Source: Cladophialophora immunda
Taxonomy: Eukaryota; Ascomycota; Eurotiomycetes; Chaetothyriales; Herpotrichiellaceae
Length of the DNA stretch: 64,000 nucleotides
Assembly (NCBI RefSeq): GCF_000835495.1
Contig: NW_015622541.1
Span: 992,001-1,056,000 of the forward strand
Direction: 5' to 3'
The notes under the pieces were generated by a model. The model saw only the letters and a program-made list of their open reading frames with translations, was not told the DNA's origin and made no database searches. A program made the translations under genes and the position numbers. Positions 57,186-64,000 of the stretch are shown in pieces. Within the stretch, counting starts at the first letter, position 1. Every line of letters begins with the position of its first letter.

Positions 57186-57881
57186 ATGCCACTCTTTTCC
57201 AATGTGCCAGCGCTCCGCCTCACCCTAGCCTACGCTCTGAACGAGCCATCGTGCCTGCTCCCGCACCGAACCATTCCAACTCTTCTCCCTCTCCCACTAC
57301 CAATTGGCCCTTGGCTTCCATCTGTCAACGCCGCTGGCAAGAAACCCACGATCCGTGCTCTTGTCATAGACAAAGACAACACACTATGTCCACCGGAGAC
57401 GGTTAAATTACATCATGCATATCTGAACAAGATCGCAAAGATCAAGGAAAGCGACGAGTTCAGCCACAATCCACACAGCATCCTGATTGTCTCCAACACT
57501 GCAGGAAGCTCCTCTGCGCCAGAACATGAAGCTGAAGCCAAGCAGTTGGAGAAGGAGCTTGGCCTTCCGGTCTTGAGACAACACCCTGACCGCAAGAAAC
57601 CATTCTGCGGACCGGATATTCTACAATATTTTAGGGATCATGGTGTTACGCAGGACCCCAAGGAGATCGTAGTCGTGGGGGACCGATTGGCCACCGATGT
57701 TCTCCTGGCCCGTGAGATGGGCAGCTGGAGCATTTGGACCAGGGACGGCTGGCGCAATCCCGAAATGCCCGGGCGAGACTACAGAGGCTTCTTCAGTAGA
57801 ATAGAGAGCCGCTTCGAACGATTTATGCGAGGTGGGCTGGGAAGGGCAGCTCCCCTACCAAAGACTGTATCACCACCATGA
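57186..57881 (+). CDS. GEP4: Mitochondrial phosphatidylglycerophosphatase GEP4, 231 aa
   Basis: A single exon from the ATG at 57186. HAD-family phosphatase: motif I is VIDKDNTLC (the Asp pair D-K-D around residues 62-64), motif II is ILIVSNTAG, and motif III/IV lies in IVVVGDRLATDVLLA. The phosphatase removes phosphate from phosphatidylglycerophosphate in the inner-membrane cardiolipin pathway on the matrix side. The N-terminus (MPLFSNVPALRLTLAYALNEPSC) is the family's typical start. Length matches the yeast enzyme range. Confidence 0.93.
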   Translation: MPLFSNVPALRLTLAYALNEPSCLLPHRTIPTLLPLPLPIGPWLPSVNAAGKKPTIRALVIDKDNTLCPPETVKLHHAYLNKIAKIKESDEFSHNPHSILIVSNTAGSSSAPEHEAEAKQLEKELGLPVLRQHPDRKKPFCGPDILQYFRDHGVTQDPKEIVVVGDRLATDVLLAREMGSWSIWTRDGWRNPEMPGRDYRGFFSRIESRFERFMRGGLGRAAPLPKTVSPP

Positions 57882-58023
57882 GGAACACAGAAGCGGCCTA
57901 AAGCAACTTCGACGCCAGCTCAACGCTACCTTGAGCTACCCATGACTAGGATCCTTGACGCCTTGCTGGCCGATGGTGTGAATGATCGCTGGGGCTCTGC
58001 TATGCTCAGAAACCCCATGGTTC

Positions 58024-58785
58024 TCAACGCTTCATCAATTGATCCCCATCGACTGAGCTTCCCGAAGTAACAGTCGGCGTCCCTGTGGCCGAGGAAGGGT
58101 ATGCAGGAAGAGACTTGGTATCGCCCAAGGGCGCAGAAATCACTGCTGGCAACTCGGACACATTCGCGGGAAGACCAACCTGGCTGGTACTCGTAGACTG
58201 CAATCTGGCCAGCGGCGATTCGGCTGGGCTACCGAACGGTATCGAGTTTGTCCTGGCCATCAAGTCCCTTTTGACCAAGACGCTGTTGTCGGACGTGACC
58301 CTCCTGCTGACGATCTCGGCCACGGCTTCCTTGAGCGAGAACTTGTTCTCCTTGACTCTCACGTCCATCCTGCCGGAGAAGGGGACCCTCGTCCAATTGC
58401 TTCTGTCTTCGACTACCGGCAGCTCTGCATCACTTCCGTCTGGGGTAGCCGCAAACATCATAAACCTCACGCCCTCAAAGAAGACGGTATGGCTTGACCC
58501 GGAGTTGACGAGGCACGTTGCGCGTTTCAGGTCGATTTGATGCCGCGAGCACTTTGCCCGGGTGGAAATGATGGCCTCGATAGCTTCATCCCTCCCGATG
58601 TTCCGCTCCGACTCGTTCTCATTGTCTGTGAAGTCTCGGGAGAAGAGACTGTTGAGATTGGCGCGGCTCGGGTTGGCGTTGTCGTATTCGAGGAACAGCC
58701 TCTTGAGGCATTGGAGGCCTTGGGGCGACTTGGTGGTGATGGCGTGGTATGAGGCGGAGTGGTCGTGGAGCTGGACTTTGCTCAT
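58024..58785 (-). CDS. Small fungal protein of unknown function, 253 aa
   Basis: A single exon, ATG at 58785. Residues 1-165 look folded, with alternating strands and helices (LQCLKRLFLEYDNAN, then HTVFFEGVRFMMFAATP); residues 170-253 are Ser/Pro/Thr-rich and disordered. Size and pattern would allow an NTF2/SnoaL-like fold, but no motif proves it. It ends 140 bp from GEP4. Confidence 0.7.
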   Translation of the reverse strand: MSKVQLHDHSASYHAITTKSPQGLQCLKRLFLEYDNANPSRANLNSLFSRDFTDNENESERNIGRDEAIEAIISTRAKCSRHQIDLKRATCLVNSGSSHTVFFEGVRFMMFAATPDGSDAELPVVEDRSNWTRVPFSGRMDVRVKENKFSLKEAVAEIVSRRVTSDNSVLVKRDLMARTNSIPFGSPAESPLARLQSTSTSQVGLPANVSELPAVISAPLGDTKSLPAYPSSATGTPTVTSGSSVDGDQLMKR

Positions 58786-59526
58786 GCTGGACACGATCCA
58801 CGAACAAGCTGCACTGTTTACTCGGTCCTCCGTACTTTGGCGCCAGTTTTCGGTGCCTCTCGGGCAGTTCGTATCTCTGATATGTATTTCCAGAGTATAT
58901 CCTAACCTAACCTTGATCGAACAAAGATGCTTGTTATGGCCACTGCTCGTCTTCTCGTCGTGGTCCGGAAGCTCTCGACGACGAGCTGTGGTTTCAAGGC
59001 CCAGTTTCAGGCCTCCTCCCTTGCTCCTCTGGGTTAATTTGCCAGGCGATCCCTGTCCGGTGTGATTGCTCTTCCTCCAAGCGGCTAAGCGGCGCCCATC
59101 TCAGCCGCAGCCCACGTCCCAGCCCACGTCCACGCCCACTACTGACCCACGAGCAGCACCGAGCTAAAATATACGGGGATGCCAGGTACGGAGCAGTAAC
59201 TTGTACTCGGCGCCTACCGAGGCATGCGTGCGTGGGCTGCTCGTATAGGCGGTACATTTCTGGACATGGTATTCCGGCCGCCGTTTTCCGCCGCAACGGG
59301 CCCGTATTCGTATATCAAAACAACTTTTCGTTCTCCTATCCCTGAATGGAGTGTTTACGAAATACGGAGCCCTCTAGGAGTCTGGCTGGGGTACTCCGTG
59401 CAGCGCATAGATTTATCCTTGAATAGACGATCCGATTTCCGAGAGCCACTTTACGTGTACAGAGTACTGCTGTACCTCTGTCCCCTTATGATGCCCGTTG
59501 GCCGTTTTCCGAGACTGACCGACGTC
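58786..59526. other. Gap upstream of the 253-aa gene
   Basis: About 740 bp between the small unknown gene and the transporter's 3' end. Open frames here (59224 onwards on the plus strand) are the reverse side of the transporter gene or lack features. No gene was recognised. Confidence 0.45.
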
Positions 59527-61643
59527 TCATTCGGAACTGGTGCTTTCCACCTGTCTCCAGGGCTTCTTCTCATTCTTGACGGCATCGACTGTCTCGACCG
59601 GAGATCTCTCCTCGTCAGCCGCCTGTTTCTCGGCAGCGTCGGCGCCCTGTCCGTGGCTGTAGATTTGACGCGGAACGTGGCTGTTCAGGAGATGGTCGTA
59701 GTCGCGCATGCACAAGGCGGCGACGACGCCGCAGAAGTTGACCGGGATGGACGAATAGTAGATGTACGAATAGGCGACCGAGCGGGCGTGCAGCAGGGCG
59801 TTGATGGCCGCTTGCTGGATCTCGGGCGTCATGCCGGGGACGGCGCTGAAGGCCGCAGTCGTGCCCGCCGCGGCGGCCTGGAGCAGGTCGGCCAGCGACG
59901 ATTTGGGGAGACCCGCGGCCAGGGCGGCCTGGGGCACCTTGGACGCGATCTCCCCCGGCAGTTTGTTGTTCAGGATGGCCAGGTAGATGGTGGCGAAAAT
60001 GGAGCCCAGGGTCGTGCGGGCCAGGAAGAGAATGGCAAAGACGGTCCCCAGGTCGGCGTCGTTGGCTTCCATCTGCACGAGCGAGACCGGGATCAGCTCG
60101 AGGATGCCGCCGGGGAGCGTGGTGAGGAATGAGAACGCCGCGCTCTGGCCTCGGTTGTACTGGTTGCTCGAAGCCAGCGCCCCGGAGAAGGCCATGACCA
60201 TGGCGGCCAGCACCACCGTCTGCCACTTGACGTGCTTGACCACCGCGATCATGGGCCCCCACAGGTAAATGCCCCCAATGATGCCGAAGGCGATGGTGGT
60301 CGACAGCCACGCATTCTCCTGCCAGCCCGTCGTGTTCAAGCCGTAGATCTCGGCGACCTGAGTCGGCCAAATGATGCTGGGAGCGACGTAGGAGATGCCG
60401 GAGATGCCACAGATAACCACCAAGCACGTAAACCCCCGGAGGTCCTTGAAAAAGTACATGGGGATGAGGGGATTGGCGACGCCAGAGTAGATTTCTGAAG
60501 CTTGTCAGTGGCACACACGTTTTGACGGACAGGGACAAAAATGATCTTACCATAAAAGACAAACACGACCAAGGTGACTCCTCCAACGATGAGGAGGCTG
60601 AGAATACGGGCTGATGTCCAGGGAAGAGGAGAGCCACCTGTCCAAGACACCATGTCAGAAAGGTCAAAGCCAACAGGGAAAATAGCGAGGGATTCATACC
60701 CCAAGAGACACCCAGCAGGAACATGGAAAGCCCTGCCGTCATCAAGAAAATGCCGACAAAGTCAATCCGCTTGACTTCCTCCATGACTGTACGTTTCCCG
60801 CCGTGAAGCTGCTGGAAGCTCGGAGGGTGGTAGAAGAAGATCTGCAACGCGGCTGCGGCTCCCATCATCATCAGGTAGGTGTAATAGCACCACCGCCAGC
60901 CCGCGCCAGTGTTGACAAGTCGCAAGGCTGCACTTCTAGATCAATAAAAGCCCCCGTGGTACAAAGGCAAAACGGGAAATTTGCCGGAAGAAACTCACAG
61001 ATATAGGCCCCAAATCCCGTCGTCAAGATGCTGGGAATGACGCAAAAGGTGATTCCCAGAAACTTGTACCTGTTGGGACAGATTTCGCCGACCGTCAGGC
61101 CGTAGCAGGTGTGGACGCCACCTGAGAGGCCCAGCAACACATTTGCACCGATGAGGACGTTCATTGTCTTGGCCGTGCAGGCGATGATGCCCCCGATGAC
61201 ACCGATCACGGAAGCCCCGATCATGAAGTAGCGGCGTCCGAATTTATCGGACAGCCTGCCAAACAGGATGATGGAGACGGCGCAAGCGGCGGTCCAAACG
61301 ATGCTGAAGAGGCTGGCATTCTCAGCGTCACCTATTTCGCCCGGGTCAGCATCCAAACGAGGAGAAAGAGAAGCATCCGCAGTTGGGACTGACCAAGGTC
61401 TTCACTGATATAGGTCAGCACCGCGGCCGGGGGACTGAACCCCCAATACGCTGCGACGGTCCCCAGAGAGATGCCCGCCACGGCCGACACCAGCCTGAGC
61501 AGGTACGTGGCATTGAATTTGGACTGATCGGTCGTCAGGGCCCTCGAGTTCTGGTAGTCGGCGATGGTGCCGGCATCACGCTGTGCATGCTCGAGTTCGA
61601 GCCGCTGCAGGTTGGTTATGGCTTCCTCTCCGGACGAGGTCAT
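59527..61643 (-). CDS. TRI12-like MFS transporter, 621 aa
   Basis: Five exons: 61643-61394, 61331-60999, 60927-60700, 60637-60551 and 60494-59527; introns are 56-71 nt and all phases agree. About 14 membrane helices are expected. Features of the TRI12/siderophore group are visible: SLGTVAAYWGFSPPAAVLTYI in helix 1, GRLSDKFGRRYFMIG between helices 2 and 3, and WRWCYYTYLMMM around helix 5-6. The C-terminal tail is charged and cytosolic. Family members export or import small organic compounds by proton exchange at the plasma membrane; the substrate is not readable. The divergent neighbour is a Baeyer-Villiger monooxygenase, so the two may act on one compound. Confidence 0.88.
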
Positions 61644-62435
61644 CGCGGCTCAATCTCGAGCAGGACGTCTGTGAAGAAGGGGACAAGTGCCGTACTGAGA
61701 AAAACTGGCGGACAAGCAGCAGGGGGTTCCCTCCAAGGAGTTTCAAAGGGCGTGGGCTTCGACATGGACATAGAAATGGATTGCTTTATACTGTGCGAGG
61801 TGGAGGCGTAGGTCCCTTTACCTGCCTTGCGGGGCCCCGCAGCCTTGAGATAGCCGGACAGGCCCAATTACTACTGCGGCGTGTCAGCAACCCATAGTAA
61901 AGACTCGGTTTCCAGGATGCCCTCTGTGATTCGAGTCAGGATTGGCTCAAGAACAACGGTGGCGCACCATGTGGAGTCGCCCGGGGCTGTGAATGCTGGC
62001 GATGTGTTGAGCATTTGATGTGTTGATGCCCGTGTCTAGCTGCGTGGGGAAAGAGTCTCTCCATCTTCCTGACAGCCCAAGTATTGAGTCAGTCAAATGC
62101 ATCCAACCTCGTTGGACGCCTAGATGATTTCCACTATCACTTTGCACCCAGCAGACTGTCTAGACACAGGAAACGGCGGGTTTCGTGGATCTTGCTTTGT
62201 TGAGATATTCATGAGTTGATGGGCAACACCTAAGACTCCATATGCTCCACGAGACGAGCTGCGAGATCACGGGTATGGGAAGATCGCCATTCTGTCGATG
62301 CCCTGTCTTGCATATAGAAGCCCCTTAAGAAATGGCTGCGATCTCCTACACCAAGGTATGCGTGCCTTTAATCAACTTTGGCCATAAGACCTCCTCAATT
62401 ACACTTGGGCATCGACTAGAACTGCTATCATCACG
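61644..62435. promoter_or_regulatory. Divergent region between MFS transporter and BVMO
   Basis: About 790 bp between the two start codons. It would hold both promoters. No gene or clear operator was recognised. Confidence 0.5.
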
Positions 62436-64000
62436 ATGGCAACGGTAGCCAATTTTCCCGCCCCAATCCCCGAGACTTTCCCGGGCTCCAAGCATCTCAA
62501 CGATGTTCACGTCACGCACGCTGAGGTGCAGCCGACGGTCCACGAAGAGGTGAACGGAGACTACCAGATCAAGGAGCAATGGCATTCGCAGCCTCGCCAC
62601 CTTCGCGTCATCCACGTTGGGGCGGGAGCCGCGGGACTGTTGATGGCATACAAGATGAAAAAGGATTTTGAGAACTACAGCCTCGTCTGCTACGAAAAGT
62701 AACATTTCCCCCCCGTTGGAGCTACGTTCAAGGTCGACCGCGGGTTGGGGCTAAAATCTCTCGAATATCAGGAACCCGGCAATTGGCGGCACATGGTTTG
62801 AAAACCGCTGCCCAGGCTGTGCCTGCGACGTGTGAGTGCATCCATGTTCATGAACATATCTTTTGCCTGCGTGGGCTGACACGGAGGGAGAGAAAAGACC
62901 GGCGCATGCATATACGTACTCGTTCGAGCCGAATCCGAACTGGTCCAGCTTCTATGCCTATGCGCCGGAGATCCGACAGTATTTCCAGGATTTTGCCGAC
63001 AAATACGATCTGATGCCCTTTGTCAAATTGAATTCCAAAGTCCTGAGCGCGGTGTGGCAGGAAGAAAAGGGCATATGTGAGTGGTTATAGCCCCTTTTTG
63101 GTGCAAAGTTTGCTTTCGGGAGGAATCTAACGTGAACGAAGACGAGGTCGAGATCGACGTTGAAGGTCAAATCGTGCGAGACTGGTGTCACGTCTTTGTT
63201 AATGGGACCGGATTTCTCAACAGTTGGAAATGTGAGCATATCCCATCCCGCTCCCTGCTGGACAACCTCTCTTGAGCGGCGAAACTGACTGAGGTTCTTG
63301 GGCCAGGGCCGAAAATACCAGGTCTGCACGACTTTGGGGGCAAGCTGATGCACAGCGCCTCTTGGGACTCATGTTCGTTCACGCCCAACTGCCTGCTTCA
63401 TGGTACCACTGGCCCTGCTGACTAGCCAAAAGCATGCGACTGGACTGGGAAAAGAGTCGCAGTCATTGGCACTGGCTCTAGTGCGATCCAGATCGTTCCT
63501 CAGATTCAGAAAAGTACGAATCAATGCCCTTCCCTTTTCTCCCACTTGTCCTGTACTGACTCTTAGGTAGCTGCCAAACATCTCGTCTCGTTCATGCGAT
63601 CGGTCACATGGATCTCGCCCATGGTCGGCCAGGCGGCGCTGGACGAACAGAGGGAGCTGGGCAAGGGCGACGTGCCGCCCAACGCGCAGTACTTCTTCTC
63701 CGAGGACGAGAAGCAAAAGTTCCGCGACGACCCGGACTTCCACCTCGCGTACCGCAAGAAACTAGAAGCGGCGGTGAACAACCTATTTGAGATGTTCTTG
63801 AAGGACAGCGAAACCAACCACGAGGCAGAGCGGTTGATGAGAGCCGAAATGCACCGGCGCATCGGCCCCGGCCATGAAGAGCTCAAGGAGAAGCTGATCC
63901 CGAGCTGGCCGCCGGGGTGTCGTCGCATCACGCCCGGAGACGGATACTTGGAGGCTCTGGTCCAACCCAGTAAGCAAGCACAAGACACAGACTCCCCCCC
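62436..64000 (+). CDS. Type I Baeyer-Villiger monooxygenase, partial (runs past the right edge)
   Basis: Seven exons are visible: 62436-62698, 62772-62831, 62898-63076, 63142-63231, 63307-63372, 63433-63513 and 63571-63969; a new donor GTAAGC opens at 63970. The FAD fold starts VIHVGAGAAGLLMAYK, followed by GGTWFENRCPGCACD. The BVMO fingerprint is present as FGGKLMHSASWD, and the NADPH fold as VAVIGTGSSAIQIVPQ. The enzyme inserts oxygen next to a ketone to give an ester or lactone, using NADPH and O2. Two of the six acceptors end in a plain AAAAG. The N-terminal ~55 residues before the FAD fold are a family-typical extension. The C-terminus is missing because the window ends. Confidence 0.9.

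Noticed and set aside
59615..60925. 436-codon minus-strand frame through the MFS gene
   Set aside because: Its first part is the true third exon, but the rest is an out-of-phase, Arg/His/Pro-rich shadow of the last exon.

Overview
The window is nuclear DNA of a filamentous ascomycete (Pezizomycotina; the gene style suggests Eurotiomycetes, perhaps Chaetothyriales, but that is inference). The evidence is single-copy eukaryotic genes on both strands, short introns (mostly 42-80 nt) with GTRNGT-like donors, CTRAC-like branch sites and YAG or AAG acceptors, a Ras protein with the N-terminus typical of Aspergillus-type RasA, and TRI12-type transporter and Baeyer-Villiger monooxygenase genes. No rRNA, tRNA, CRISPR, transposase or transposon terminal repeats were seen. 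All exon structures below were read by eye from splice signals and protein continuity; none is confirmed by transcripts.

Layout. 1-2018 is non-coding with simple repeats. 2019-8766 holds the mRNA-decay factor PAT1 (-) and a Golgi GT15/KTR mannosyltransferase (+), then mitochondrial ribosomal protein uS12m (-) and a GNAT acetyltransferase (-) up to 10762. 11208-18424 is the more accessory part: a large two-frame fungal orphan gene (-), an SDR gene broken by an in-frame stop (-), and a fungal-specific protein with an N-terminal hydrophobic helix (+). 18525-26201 carries an aprataxin/HNT3 homologue, RAS1, a MoaB/Mog-type molybdopterin-binding-domain protein and glia maturation factor. 26650-33285 has a phenol-hydroxylase-like flavoprotein (-) and a 1016-residue orphan (+). 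34592-49129 is a divergent pair of giants, nucleoporin NUP192 (-) and checkpoint kinase TEL1 (+). 49832-57881 is dense housekeeping: mitochondrial DNA polymerase gamma MIP1, a DUF4604 protein, an AAGAB/IRC6-like adaptor chaperone, SmD3 and GEP4. The right edge has a small unknown gene, a TRI12-like MFS transporter (-), and, divergent from it, a Baeyer-Villiger monooxygenase (+) cut by the window end.

The genes do not form an operon-like unit. Pairs that may share promoters are PAT1/KTR, NUP192/TEL1, MIP1/DUF4604, SmD3/GEP4 and MFS/BVMO; the last pair could be the edge of a metabolic cluster.

The most striking observation is at the end of the KTR mannosyltransferase. Its stop lies in the context TGA CTA G, the known high-efficiency readthrough context. 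The same frame then stays open for 101 codons, coding a Gly/Asn linker, a clear transmembrane helix and a charged tail. This predicts a second isoform anchored in the membrane at both ends.
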